DNA of 64,000 nucleotides from Chlamydomonas sphaeroides (GCA_001662425.1 BDDC01000089.1:1-64000); one strand, 5' to 3'; shown: positions 1-11,757, counted from the first letter of the stretch. The notes: generated by a model not told the origin, from the sequence alone. Made by a program: numbers and translations.

Positions 1-180
1 CCCCGTCCCCCTAACCCCCTGGCCCCTGGCACCCTGGCCCCCTGGTTGGCCCCCTGGTTGGCCCCCTGGCTGGCCCCCTGGCCCTATGCCCGGGCACCTA
101 CCCCTGCCCCTACCTGCCCGCCAGCCCCCTGCACCTGCTGGCCCCCTGCCCCTAAGCCTCGGCCCCTCGATCGCTCTTCC
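1..180. repeat. CCCCTGGC-type minisatellite inside gene A
   Basis: Imperfect tandem copies of CCCCCTGGCTGG / CCCCTGGC fill the first 180 bases, just downstream of the linker exon of gene A, so they are intronic. The repeat explains the Pro/Ala-rich open frames on both strands here. Confidence 0.6.
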
Positions 181-3100
181 GTCCCCCGTGCCCCTGCTCG
201 CCGCCTCTGCAACGGTACTGTTCCCAACTCCCGCACCCACCTGCCAGCGAGTACGTGGGCGGCGGTGGCGGCGGCGATGGGGGCGGCGACTGCCGGGGCG
301 GCCCCGCGACTGCAGTGCGCACACACCCGCGGCCGCACAGCAGGGCGTGTAGTTGGCATGACAGCATAGCACCGCGTCAGCCTTGCAGGAATACAATAGC
401 AAATTAACATCAATGTGTATGGAATCATTATTGAGAAGCGATGGGGGCCAACCCCTCAGCTGGCTGGGCTGCGTGGTTGGCCCACGCACTCACGGCGCAA
501 GGGTCGCAATCCAATATAAGTGCCAGGATAGCGGCCCTCCGTCAGCAGGACATATCGATGTCATATATCATCTTTAACGTCAATATGGATGCATTCTTGG
601 TCAAAGCTAGCGACGGGGGCAAACCCCGCCCACAGCTGGCTTGGCTGTGTGGTTCACCCACGCACTCAAGGCTCTAGGGTCGCAGTCCGATGTAGGTAAG
701 TGCCAGGATAGCGGCCCCAACCAATACATATGAACATCCTACTGAGTCTTAAATGTCACGATATCGAGTTGACTCAGATACAAGCCCTGCCGTGCCCAAC
801 CCAGGGTCGGCCCAGGCATCACCATGCCTTGGGACCGCGCACCTGTCAGGATGGCAATCCAGGCCTGGCTGCGGTCGGTGGGGTTGCACTGGGAGGCCAC
901 GAGCTCCGATCCCCGGGCCACGTAGGCAGCCTCAGCCCCCACACACAGGCCTGGAGGGTCCGGGGCGGGGCGCAGCAGTCGGCGGCACACGGCGGGCGGG
1001 GAACGACCGAGCGAGTGACCAGATAGAGCGAGCCGCACAGGGGGACGGGGCCAAGGGCCCGGCCGCACGGGGGGCAAACGCAGGCGAGGGGGGAGGGATG
1101 TGAGGCGGAGGGATGGTAAGTGTGCTGGCCACTGCGTGGAAGTGTCAGCCCGGCATCGGTCCATGCATCGGCATGTACGCATGTATTACAGACGCTGTCA
1201 GTAAAGTAGCCTTAGCCCCACGCACACGCACCCAGGGCGTGCCGGGGCCGTAGGCTGACGATTCTGAGGGGGAGGGGTGGAGGTAGGGGAACACAGAGCG
1301 CGCGAGGCGCGGTCAGAGCGGCCGAGGCGCGGTCAGAGCGGCATGGCGCTTGAAGTAAGACGCACCATTGCTTACGAGCCACTGGCTGCTGAAAGCCGGC
1401 AGCGCATCAACAAAGAATCCTCCCCTTTGGATGCCGGGCCCCCAGCCTGGCCCCAGCAGACCTCCAAGCCAATCCATGCGCCGACTGCCTCCAAGCCAAG
1501 CCATGCCCCGGCTGCCTCCAAGCTGTATTACCGTAGCCCCATCCACGCTACTCACTGCGCTGACCCCGCCATTCCCATCTTGGCCAGCTGGAAGCGCTGG
1601 TTGGCGCTGCCGTCGCACACGTCCGTGTACACCTCGCCGTCGTCGCGAGCCGTGAAGCACCTCGCCGATGTGCCCTGTGCGGCGCCGAGCACAGCCGTCG
1701 GGGCGGCGGGAGGGGCCGGGTCACGCGCCACCGGGCGGCCGTGCGTGCTCGGATCGGCAGCAGCGCCGCCGTACGTACGCACGGCATGTTCGGGTTATGG
1801 GTTGTACGGCAGCAGCGTACGGCAGCGCCCAGCTCAAGTACGAGCGTACGCATCCACACACTCACCGTGTAACGAGTCAGTCTGAGGATGTAAGTGTGGA
1901 AGTCGCCTGGACGACACAAAAGAGCACAAGCACACACGTGAGGGGCTGAGGGGGCACGCGCTGTTGACGCCCGGCCGCCGGTGGCACAAGCTTGCGTACG
2001 ATCACGGTGGGGCACGGCAGCTGCTGCTGAGCACTATTGGGGTGGCTCTGGTCATCCGCGCGCGGGGAGACCCTGCTCCCCGCGTGACCGTTTGGGATGG
2101 AGGCCTGCGATCCACAGACTAGCAAAAGCAGCGTATGCCAGAATGGCAGCGGTCGCGCGCGCAGCTAGGCAAGGGAGCGTTGAGCGCGCGAGGCGGCGGC
2201 AAGGTCGGTCCCTTGCGCCGCTGGAACCCCGCACGCACGCACGCACCCGGCACAGCCTCGGCGGTCCAGCGCTGCGTGACGTCGTTCTGGCCCCGCGGCG
2301 CCAGGCAGAAGGACAGGTCCATGCGTACTCCGGGTCGAGTGCCGTCCGTGTCAAAGGGGTCAGCGCACAAGGCGCTGTTGGCCTGGGCGCGGAGGACGTA
2401 GACCGCGCCGTCTGTGGGGCCGAGCAGGGGGTCGGCCGAACCGCGCGCTCAATACGAAGCCAGGCCGTTTCGTATTGTTTGTGTGGTGCTTTGTATGGCT
2501 GGATCACGCACCGTCAAGGCGCATGCGTTGCTCCGGCTCCACATCGCTGGGGGCGCTGGGAGGGTAGGGCGGTGGTGGCGAAGGCGACGGCTGTGGAGGG
2601 GCCGGCGACGGCGGCGGAGGGGGCGGCGACGGGACGACCACCACCTGAAAGTGGAAGCGCTGGTGAACAGCCGGGTCTGCGGGTCGAGGTGGGGGACGCA
2701 GCAACGATAGGGAGCGAGGCCAGCTGCCGGCAGTGGGTAGGTTCTGCACGCAAAGGGGTGGAAGGCGCTGGGAGAGTGCGCAGGCTGGGAGCGCAGGAAG
2801 CAGGCGCGGGGCGTGTAGGGGTCGCGCCCGAGCACCTCCGTCGCCCGGGGGCTCCATTTCGCACACACGGCACAGCGGCCCACATATATCGCGTTGTCGG
2901 ACCAGTGCGAGAGCACGCGCGCGGCGCGATGCCGTGCAAGCAAGCAGATAGAGGCGCTGCCGGCATGGCGGCAGCAGGCCAGCGGCCTGGCCTGTCAGGT
3001 CTCGCACCCGCCCTCCCTCCCAACGCACGCACCGATGCAGTTCTCGGAGGTCAAGTCTGCAAACACGTCCCTGCGGCAGGAAGGCGCGAGCGCGCAATGA

Positions 3101-6100
3101 TTGCGGCAGTGCATGGCCCTCAGTGCGTCGACAAGCAAATCCGTCGCCACATGCGATGCCATGCATCTAGAGCCGCTCGGCTGCTGATATCTAACCCGTG
3201 TTGACCCTAATGACTCTATCGATACACGGAAGATTTTATTCGATAGGCTTATTTGAAACAACCGTCAAACGCGCACCTGGATGCGCTGCGGACGGCCATA
3301 CACTTTGAGCCACTAATCCTCCGAACCCTGAACCTGCAAAAAACAGAGGGATTGCAGCAAGGGGGTCACAATGCCGCATTCGGGCGGGCGTCAGGGGCAG
3401 TGCCGCTGCCGCGGAGCAGGCGCACACGGCGGGCAGCGCAGCTCTGCTACGGCGGGCTACGAAACGTTAGTTGCTGCCTGGCCAGCGCGATCCACCCGCC
3501 ACCCGCCACGGGGCGGCACCCAGCATCACACAACACGGCCTTACCCGTCGCGCATTTCGAGGGTTGGCAGAGTCAGGGTGAGTGCTGCGCCTGCGGATAT
3601 TGATTATTGGGCGCCGCAGCACAACGGAATTGATGCGTGGCGTTGTACTGGCGCCCATCATACCCTCACGAGCCGGGGGAATACCATATTGCCGGCGGCG
3701 GCCGGGCCACCAGCAAGCAACACGGGGCCCCGGGGCCAAGGGGTAAGAGAACGGTCGTGGCGAAGCGCTGCGCCGCGCCACCACACTCACTGCTGTCACA
3801 GGCGCCCAGCAAGGTGAAGAGGCCCGGCTGGTTGGGTGGGTAGACGCAGAGGCTTTCGTTTTCGGCTGCGGCAGAGAGGGAGCGGGAGGGGGTGGGAGCA
3901 GTGTAAGGAGGGAGCGGGGGAGGGGTTGGTGACTTAGGGGGAGCAGCGGAGAGGGCAAGCTAGGGGGCCACGCACGAGGGAGGAGCGGGGCGGGCACGAG
4001 GGGGGCGGGGGCCCAGCGGGCAGCAGCACGCAGACGGGATCACGGGGCCCCGGGCCGGGGGCAGCGGCTGGCAAGCGGGCCGGTCGGGCGGAGGGAGGTT
4101 GCGTCACAGCGCGCTCGCTTGGTATTTGGCCAACACGGAACCCTATGCATAGCGCGCGGTTGGGTGTGCCATCGATCCCGGCTGCAGCGTGCGGGTTCGG
4201 GGCCCAGGATAATTGCACAACTTATGTGACATGTCAGCGCATGGGTAGTAAAATCAACACATACGCGCTGGCGGTGCACAGCAGAGGCTGTCAGCCTGAA
4301 CGTACCTGGGTGCAAGGTGACGGTTGCCATGCCGCCTGCGGCGCACGGGGCACGCATTGCACGCAAGCGGGCACACGGTCAGCAAGGCTGCGGCCGCTGC
4401 GTGCACGCCGCAAGCTGCTCAAGCATGGCAGCTGCGCGGCATGCATGGGCGAAGAGTGATGGGCGACGACCGTGCAGGTCGGGATCGCAGCAGTACGGTA
4501 TGTACGGACTGTGCGTGAGCAGGAGGGAGCGCCCCGGCGACGACACACTCGTACGGCTGGTAGTTGCTCAGGGTCACCCGTCCCAACACAACCCCCCGCT
4601 CGCATGCGTACGGCACTGGCATGTGCTCTACGTAAAGCAAACACATGAACTACGCGCTGCAGCAGCACAGCTGCGTGAGACACCCACCGGAGATGGCGGT
4701 GGCCTTCACTCGCCACAGCTGCACTGGGCTGTTGCGGCTGGCGTTACATGACACCTGGACCAGAGCATGGCCCGCAGCCGGCGTGGAGCTGCGGGATGGG
4801 GTCGCGGTGGGGGGATGGGCGCTGGGTCCAACCAAGGTGGGGCACACGCTTGCTTGGTATTGCGCTGAGCCGGGCGGGACAGTCCCGCATTTTGGCTGCC
4901 GGCAACGTCAAGGCGTCGGCAGGCATCGGCGGTTCTGTTGTTGGGGGGTGCAGGGCCTGGGCTCGGGCGGCGCAGGGCGCACCAGTATCTTGGGGGGGGC
5001 TGCGCGACTCAGCGCGTGTGGGCAACCCAGGCGACTCGGGGAACTCAGCCATCAGGGGTGCCGGGCGACTTGGGTCGCACTCGGGGCGTGACGAACACGA
5101 GCAACTCGCGGTGCGCGGGCACCTTGTGGCACGTGCGTGACGCGGGACACTGCTCAGGCAACCGGCTGGGTCGGCGGTGCTCCGGGCCGCTGACGCACAA
5201 GGCTAGGGGATTGCGCGACAGCGGGACGTTGATTGTGGGGGCAAATGGTTAGCGGGGGCCAGGGACTGGTGGAGCCCCCCGTGCCGCGGGGCAAGTGCGC
5301 CATGAGGGCGTGCGTGGGTGCTGGCAACTCACGGCGCGCTGCGGGGGCGGGCCGGCGCGAGGTGCGGCTTGGCAGCGCGGACGGGGACAGCGCTGCTGCT
5401 CACATCTTATCGCGCGAGATGCACAGTCCGCTGTTGGCGGAGACGATGCGTAGTACTCTGTTGCCTGCGGCGCATAACGAGCAGCATGTATGCGTTGTTG
5501 CAATCCGCGGCGCAAGCCCCGCGCATGGAAGCGGGCTCAGGCGCCACCGGCCACGCACCAGCCAATGTGGGGCGGCAGAGCGGCGGGGGCCCGCCACTGG
5601 CATGCATGCATACCCAGGTACTCCCAACCTGGGTTACCCCCTGGACCCAGCGGCATGGCGCTCGCGGATAGCGCCAGAGGCCGGGGTGGCTGGTAATGCA
5701 TATGCCGATGGCCCCAAGCCGGCCCGCACCAGTAGCGACGCACACATGTACGCGATCAATCAATCTTCTCACCCCTGAACGCATCCCAGATGTCTTGCCC
5801 GCCGACATTTCCCGCAATGGTGGGGGACGGCGGCCGGCGCTTGGGCGGGGGTCGGCGCAGGAGCATGGTGGCCATGCTGCGGCGGACGACACCGGCCTCT
5901 GGCAAGACGTCGTTGCGCGCAGCCTTGTTGGCGGCACCCTCCAGCTCGGCGCCAGCGGCTGCTGTGAGATGGAAGGGTTCTGTTAGTGGGGTTTGGTGCG
6001 TTGTGCGTTGGGAGTGTCCGGAGGACGGCGGAGGACCAATGTAGTGGGGGGAATGCGTGCTGACCGGCGGCGGTCCGTCGACAGCTGAGTTTGAGACATA

Positions 6101-6530
6101 CTCATGACACGGCACTATGTTAGCCGCCCATGCTCTGTGCCCAGCGAGCACGAAACTGCTGATGCCTTTATTTCAACACTCATCAAAGAACCAAACTCGG
6201 CCGCCGAGCACTCAGACCTTGCATGTATTCTGATAAGTCATAAGGAGGCCCAAATGTCGCGTCGTCGACAAGCTCCGGTGTTGGCTTTGATTCATGCACG
6301 CGAACGCCAGTGTGCGCTTCACGACCGCGGACACGTATCATTATGCATATATTAGGTATCGCACCTGCCATATCGCCACGGAGACTACGCACAGTGGCGT
6401 GCGCCAAAGTCGTCGTCATCGCCAGCAACGCCGCTACAAGAAGCAGCGCCAACGTCAGAGAACCGTTGGTTAAGGAGACTTGCGGTCGGGCGCATTTCGG
6501 CATGCTTCTTAGCGCACGCCAGTGCACCAT
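1..6530 (-). CDS. Gene A: secreted multi-beta-trefoil (ricin-B-type) protein, 3' part off the left edge
   Basis: Member of the six-gene family of this window. About 480 codons are visible: signal exon, basic/Pro exon, one type I trefoil, a long Pro-rich linker, a second trefoil, and a further linker exon (241-309) that shows at least one more module lies beyond position 1. Each exon was placed by matching paralogues C, D and E and by splice phase. Exon lengths agree strikingly with C (61, 101, 30 and 75 nt in both) and, in the second trefoil, with E (41 nt). QxW-type motifs visible are QLW, QRF, QRW, QRF and QAW. The start is the ATG at 6530, whose 166-nt first exon matches gene B exactly in length. 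A 38-nt exon expected between 2677 and 3007 was not found. It starts back-to-back with gene B. Inferred role: extracellular or wall-associated carbohydrate binding; the ligand is unknown. Confidence 0.82.
843..2411 (-). other. Gene A second beta-trefoil cassette
   Basis: Exons: 2247-2411 (165 nt; GAVYVLRAQANSALCADPF and NDVTQRWTAEAVPG), 1866-1906 (41 nt; GDFHTYILRLTRYT), 1565-1674 (CFTARDDGEV and SANQRFQLAKMG), a tentative 23-nt exon at 1366-1388 (SQWLVSNG), and 843-950 (108 nt; GLCVGAEAAYV and DRSQAWIAILTG). The first exon is longer than the usual 144 nt and matches the equivalent exon of gene E (57069-57239). The linker exon 241-309 follows (SPPPSPPPPPPTYSLAG). The phases 1-0-2-1-1 are the family pattern. 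Confidence 0.77.
2512..5464 (-). other. Gene A type I beta-trefoil cassette with Pro-rich linker
   Basis: Exons: 5404-5464 (GNRVLRIVSANSGLCIS), 4688-4788 (VSCNASRNSPVQLWRVKA), 4306-4335 (30-nt microexon, GGMATVTLHP), 3791-3865 (AENESLCVYPPNQPG), 3545-3590 (AALTLTLPTLEM), 3008-3070 (VFADLTSENCIG), one unassigned exon, and 2512-2676, which carries HQRFHFQ, a run of PPPPPPSPAPP and the tail SDVEPEQRMRLDG. That tail recurs almost unchanged in gene E. Subdomains alpha (QLW) and gamma (QRF) keep the QxW/F motif; beta does not show one. Confidence 0.78.
5773..6530 (-). other. Gene A N-terminal exons: signal peptide and basic/Pro motif
   Basis: Exon 1 (6365-6530, 166 nt) encodes a short basic start and a hydrophobic core LALLLVAALLAM, then TTTLAHATVRSLRG, and ends in phase 1 at a GTGCGA donor. 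Exon 2 (5773-5961, 189 nt, phase 1 to 1) opens with AAAGAELEGAANKAA and contains LLRRPPPKRRPPSP followed by TIAGNVGG and DAFRG. The donor is GTGAGA. The same pair of exons occurs in B-F, which fixes the reading frame and the start. The signal peptide is inferred from composition, not computed. Confidence 0.85.
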
Positions 6531-6624
6531 GCTATGGCCCACACACAGTATGGAAGCTGCTATCGACACCGCACGCTTATCAGCCACAGCTATGTAGATT
6601 ATTGATGCGCAACGTGCGTCACAG

Positions 6625-6690
6625 ACCGGAACTTCAACGCCGTACATCCTGAAACTGCGGTTGGCCTGCGATTTCGGCCCAGCTCCCTTG
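6625..6690 (-). promoter_or_regulatory. Conserved upstream block of gene A
   Basis: A block 5' of the gene A start is shared with genes B (about 12148-12211) and C (about 36125-36190). It contains GCCAACCGCAGTTTCAGG followed by TGTACGGC and TTGAA. A and B are identical over the first 18 bases and C differs at two. Homology continues, more weakly, to the start codon. It could be 5' UTR or promoter-proximal sequence; which one cannot be told from sequence alone. Confidence 0.45.
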
Positions 6691-7582
6691 AGGTGGGCGC
6701 GGGCAGCCGCGAACACTTCTACCAGGCTCTGGTGGGCCATGGTTCATCGATGTTGGCCCGACTAAGGCCAAGAGAGCCCCTACCCTACCCGTGCGGGTTC
6801 CAGACTGTGCTCCTGGATGGAGCAATTAAGGGCCTCCTGGCCGCGCCGTCCGTCACTGTCTGCTGGATCTCGTCAACCGTCGTCAACTTATTTGTGCAGT
6901 GGCGCCACTGGTGTTTGGGTGTTTACATGTTGAGTCTGTGTTTGCTTGTATCCGCAAGTACGTGGCCGCTTCCCTGTACTACTGGGGTATTTTTGTGGAA
7001 TAAGAATGAATGGGGATACACCTGACTCTCCGACGTTGAAAAAAAGGGTCAAAGGGGTCCGGATTGAGAGATCCGGTGGTGCCGTTCACAGCCATGCGAC
7101 CAAGGGCGTCAATTGTCATGTCTGGCTCATATTTTTATAGCACCCCGGAGGGTCGTATGACTCCCCGAAGGGACAGCTAACTCCCAAGGGGGTGATAGAT
7201 AGGTACGGAAAGTTAAGGGTCAGGGAGGGGCAATCCGTAGTGGGAACCGCAGGACTTTGCAGCAGCGGCAGCCGTACCCCGCTTGTCGAGGAGTGCAGGT
7301 TTCGTGCGCGTGTGGGTGTAGCTAAGGTTATGGCTGCTGCTGTTACAATGCTGGATGTATGGCCGCTGGCGCGGCACCCATTCCCGTCCCTGCACACAAC
7401 TGAAGCGAACCTGTCGATCGGGCGGGACGATCGATTCCCTTCACGACTGGGGTATAGATGTGTCTGGCAAGCAAGCGTGTGGCTGCTGTCTATCTGTTGC
7501 TGCGCGCAACAAGCGTTTGCTGTTTGTTACCGTGGCTGGAGGCAGGTGCGCGCCAGGGTGCGAGGTGCCTCCAGGTGCGCGC

Positions 7583-7824
7583 CAGGGCTCTTATCTTTGT
7601 TACCCGGGTCAACCAAGCCACCGACGTGTTGGCCATTTGGGATGGAAGTCACTCGGGCTGGGTGAGCTCAGGCGGCCGAAAGCAAGCGAAGTCACTCGAC
7701 ATGCCAAGTTTTGCTAGACGCTGCCGTCTATGGTGCCGCCTCGGGTGCCTTCCTGGCCACAAGGCAAGGGGAAGTCACCCCATCCCACCCGGGTGACTAG
7801 GCCGCGAGCAAGACACAAACCAGG
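7583..7824 (+). mobile_element. Degenerate MITE, same family as 11520-11757
   Basis: Starts CAGGGCTCTTATCTTTGTTA and continues with TACCCGGGTCAACCAAG, GTTGGCCATTTGGGA and AGGCGGCCGAA, all shared in order with the intact copy. The right end is mutated (AAGACACAAACCAGG). No target duplication is visible, so this is an older copy. Confidence 0.6.
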
Positions 7825-8409
7825 CTTTAAATAGTGAGCACCGCACCGACTGCCCTGCACCCCCTTCGTGTTCCCCAAGCCGCGCAAGGCCTCCACGGGC
7901 GGCTGCCGGCCGGCCGGTGCTGCCAGCTGGCCGATCGGCCAGCCGGCACGTGGATGTATGGGCGCTGCCGCGCTGGCCCGAGTCCGGGCATAATTATCTA
8001 GTACCCAACCGGGTACTGCCACGGGAAGGGATTACAGGTTGCGCTGCCAGACCCGGCGGCAGCCGAGCGATTTATTTTCATAGTACCCCAATGGGTGCTA
8101 GTCTCCAATTGCAGAAACCCTGACGGTTGGGTTCCGCTCTGCAGGCGGCGTCCACGATTTCACATGGCATCTTGCTTCCCAGCGAGCAAGCAGAGCGGGA
8201 TTGTGCTAACAACGTATGGGAAAGTGCCGCCACGGTGTGGTTGCTCTCAATTTAATGCAGTGACACCCGCCCACGCACTGATGTTTGACAGCTAAACATA
8301 AGAGGTTCGTGGCAAGTTCGTGGAGATCGAGGCTTGATTCCCTCGCCGGCGCGCGACCATTGGCGACCAACCACTCACGTGCCCACCTGCCAACCCCGCC
8401 CAACCGCAG

Positions 8410-9154
8410 GGCCACTGCGTCACGAGTTCCGGGGCATCCAGCGGCGCCGCTGTGCAGCTGGAGGTCTGCGACACCAACTCCGCCGCCCAGAGGTTCCTGT
8501 TTGAGGGCGCTGATGGCGGCGTGTAAGCATTACTTGTGTAGGGTGGCGGGGGACATTTTGAGGCGGGCTGCGAGCAAGGTGGCCACAATAATGCACGTGT
8601 GTACCAATAACACTGTTTGCCTTGCGCTGCCCGCAATCGGAGGGTGGCGGCGCCCACAAGCCCTTACTTACACCGCCGCTGCGCTTCCTGCCCGTCGCAT
8701 GCGCTCCCTCCCGGCCACGGGAAAAGGCTCGAGCCGCGCAACACCAACGGTGCGTGTGTGGCGCCGGCCTCTGCTGTGCAGCGAGTGTAGCCTGCAGCTC
8801 GGGCGTGCTTGCAGCTCGGGCCTGCCAGCCCCGGTGGGCGGCCGCGTGCAGGCTCCGGGATGTGCCGCGGCCATGAGGCCCCAACGCTTGGGGCCCATGG
8901 GTTGGGGCACTGGCCATCTAGCGATTTGCAACCTATGCAATTCGACCGGCATGCAGCTTTAGCGGCAGGCCCAACGGGCGACCCAAGTCATATCTAACTT
9001 GAACGCCGCCCGCTGCCTCCCTACCTCCATGCAGGCCTGTGCGTGGACGTGGTGGGAGGGGCTGTCATCAAGTCGGCAAACCTGCAGCTGGCGGTCTGCA
9101 GCAGCACGCACGGCGGCGGGCCAGAACTGGAAGGTGGTGTGCGGTTCCGGTTAG
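8410..9154 (+). pseudogene. Relic 3' end of a gene C-like lectin gene (beta, microexon and gamma)
   Basis: Three exons of a type II cassette survive in order. The beta exon 8410-8522 (113 nt, same length as in gene C) has SSGASSGAAVQLEVC and AQRFLFEG. The 29-nt microexon 8721-8749 encodes RLEPRNTNG, but its acceptor has become CACGG where gene C has CACAG. The gamma exon from 9035 (GLCVDVVGGAVIKSANLQLA) carries a tandem CACG duplication at 9105-9112 that shifts the frame just before QNW. Removing the four bases in comparison restores the family frame up to a TAG at 9152-9154, the position of gene C's stop. Similarity to gene C continues into the 3' flank. No signal exon or alpha exon lies upstream. 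Two independent lesions make function unlikely. Confidence 0.78.
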
Positions 9155-9656
9155 GCGCGATTGTTATGCTGATGGCGGGGCGTATGCGTGTACCTTGCTT
9201 GCATAAAGTGCTGGCTAGCTGTTGCTTTGGAAGCAGCGAGGTATGTAGGGTTGCGTCGCTAAGGCTTGTGTATGCTGTAACTTGTGAATCTGCAACATAC
9301 CATACACCATATCGCATCGGCTGGGCGCCAGCAGACTGGCGGGTGGTGACTTAGGTTGCTGGGTTCCAGCACTCCTGGTTTCGCTTCCATGATCTTGTCT
9401 TTGATCCCGCTTGAGGTGTTTTACGTCGCTCGGTAGTATGGTCCGGATATTCTTTCCGAGCGCAACAACCGGCTGCGGCTCCTCAGCTGCTTGTGATGCC
9501 CAGAGCGAGCAGGAGTAGCAGGAGGTGAGAGGGCCGGTGCGGGGATTCACGTTGCAATGCAGGTTGCTCTCACCACGTCCTCAATATATGACGTATTGCA
9601 ACACATTGTAAACCACAAACCCAGACCCGCATGCATGGGCCATGCGGGCCAGCGGC

Positions 9657-9880
9657 CAGGGCTCGTATCTTCATTACCTAGGTCACCCAAATGAAGTTAC
9701 CCGACATGTTCACCTTTTGGGACTGAAGTAAGTCACCCGGTCTGGCTGGCGCGGAACTTACTGATGGCTGACCTCAGGCGGCAAAAAGCTAACGAAGTCA
9801 CCCACGTTGCCAAATTGTACTAGGTGCAACGGTCTTCCGCACCACCTCGCTCGGGTGACGTCCCGGCTGCCAGGCCCTGC
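9657..9880 (+). mobile_element. Degenerate MITE, same family as 11520-11757
   Basis: Begins CAGGGCTCGTATCTTCATTA and carries the family's internal blocks (GTCACCC, AGTCACCCGG, AGGCGGC). The right end is unclear; the boundary given is approximate. A second partial TIR-like CCCTCGTATCTTC lies at about 9919. Confidence 0.5.
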
Positions 9881-10025
9881 CAGGCGCGCCAGGCGCCCCA
9901 ACCATTATGACCGGCTGAGCCCTCGTATCTTCTTCAATTCTTCAATTTGCTTCAAGGCGTCCAGCGGGTGTGCGGCAGCCGTCTCAAACAGAGTATTGAA
10001 GATGACGCCGACGGTCCCGATTTAG

Positions 10026-10440
10026 TCAATGTCGTACGTTGACTTCGAGGTCACTCCCTGTTCTGTAACACGTTGCCCTGAGCGCCCTGCTTATAATTGA
10101 TCTTAGGGGTAGCACGCGTGATTCAGGGCGGGGCCGGCGCTGCAACTGCTGTGCGGCTGCTGGTGTTGGCGTCGCTGCCGCTGCCGCTGCCGCCTCATGA
10201 TGAGGCCGGCGGCCGCGATTGTACACAAACGCCGCCGGCCTTGCCTGAGCGGTGCCGGGCGCGGTGGGCAGTGCCGTGCGCTGCTGGCGCGCGAGCTGCA
10301 CCTGAAACTCGCGCTGGGCCCGCTCTGCGTTGCTAATAAGCGTTCCAGTTCTGCTATGCATGCCACCGAGCGCTCGGAGGTAGGCAGCGATGAAGCCGTA
10401 CTTTGGCTTGTCCGTGGTCGGTGCTGTGGCGGGCGGGAGG
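10026..10440 (-). other. Possible decayed coding segment of unknown origin
   Basis: On the minus strand, after an acceptor-like CCACAG near 10428, an open frame contains KPKYGFIAAYLRALGG and ERAQREFQVQLARQQR, which look like an amphipathic helix. A competing frame is equally open (ELERLLATQSG), and the downstream Ala-run is compositional. I do not recognise the family. It may be a remnant of a transposon or an unrelated gene, or chance in GC-rich DNA. Confidence 0.18.
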
Positions 10441-11519
10441 GGGGATGGGGGAAAAGGGGGGCAGGGAAGCGGGCGCAGGCGCCCGTGTTGGACGGGGCGT
10501 GAGAACAGTGCTCCTTGCCCACTCCGGTGCAGGGGCTTGCTGCTCTGGGCGCCTGCAGCACGCGGCTGCACCTAGATATGTACGCAGCTAAGAACCCAAG
10601 CGCGCACGTGGCCTGCTGCATTGGCGCCTGCGGTACACGACCGCTACCTGCGGCTGTGCTGGTGAGTAGCTGTGAAGCCGCGCCTGATGCCTCCACCGAG
10701 CAGCTGATGCTTGAGCGCGCAGGGCGGGGCAGCTGCGATAGCAGCTTTCGAGGCTGCGCGAAGGGGCCCAGGGACACAGTGGATGGGAAACAGAGCAGGC
10801 ACAAGGGGGGTTCGAAGGGCAGCGCCTGGCTGGTGCAATGCGTGAAGCAAGACGCGCCAACCCTGTGCACGCGCGCGCTCCAACCCAGGTGAGGGAAGGG
10901 ACGGTAGGGGGAGGGGGCAAACACGCGCACGCCGCCGTTTAGCCAAGGCACGGGGCGGGGCGGCGCGCCGCGGCCCGGGGGGTTGACACCCTCGCCTGGC
11001 CCCCGCAGGCACCCGCCGCCTGCCCCCAAGGCACTATGGCCTGCACCCCCCTCCCCCTACATCCTCGGCGCTGGGCGCCGGCCCCAGCGGGGCCGACCCC
11101 GCCTGCCCTCTCCCCGATCCTTGCCCTGCCACCCAATACTCAGCTTGGGTTAGCGGCCGTCCTGCTGCCGGTCGCGATGCTCGTTGGGCATGGCGCAGGC
11201 CGGGCGGTCGTTGCTGCTGCGCCGCTGGCGGTCGTTGCCGCCGGGTATGGCAGCAGTGAAACAGCTGCAGCAGCCGCCCCCGGGACTTCGCAAGCCGGCT
11301 GTCCTAGCACACCGCGCACGGGTCCTCCACGTACACTAGTCTTCGGCTTGTTCGTCGTGATGCTTTTTCGTGTGCCTTCTTCACCTTGCTCCTCAGGCAC
11401 TAAGCAAACAATACTCGCGAGTCGAGTATATTCTCAAATCAGGGGGGTCACAGGTGTCAATGTTTCTATACTCACAGCGGAGTATTGTGAGGCGGCGGGG
11501 GAGTATCAGGTGGTGGGGT

Positions 11520-11757
11520 CAGGGCTCGTATCTTTGTTACCCAGGTCACCCAAGTCACCCGACATGTTGGCCATTTGGGGCTGAAGTCACCCGGGCTGGG
11601 TGAATGCAGGCGGCCGAAGGCTAGCGAAGTCATCCAAAATGCTGATTTCTGCGCGCTACGGTCTTCGGCGCCACATTGGGTGACTTCCAGGCCGCAAGGA
11701 AGAGGGAAGTCGTCACTGACCCCGGGTGACTTGGCAGCGGGTAAGATACGAGCCCTG
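11520..11757 (+). mobile_element. Intact hAT-type MITE, 238 bp
   Basis: The ends are perfect 15-bp terminal inverted repeats: CAGGGCTCGTATCTT at 11520-11534 and AAGATACGAGCCCTG at 11743-11757. Both flanks carry the same 8-bp word GGTGGGGT (11512-11519 and 11758-11765), an 8-bp target-site duplication. The CAGGG start and 8-bp duplication are hallmarks of the hAT superfamily. No transposase is encoded, so it is non-autonomous. The flank is G/T-rich, which slightly weakens the duplication. Related copies start at 7583 and 9657, and a fragment lies at 26937-27020. Confidence 0.85.

Noticed and set aside
1981..3204. Longest plus-strand open frame (407 codons)
   Set aside because: It lies antisense to gene A exons and introns, is Arg/Ala/Gly-rich from GC skew, and has no recognisable domain.
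10103..11029. 308-codon minus-strand open frame
   Set aside because: Ala/Arg/Pro-rich and overlapped by equally open competing frames; no family resemblance and no splice-supported model. Only a low-confidence segment is listed.
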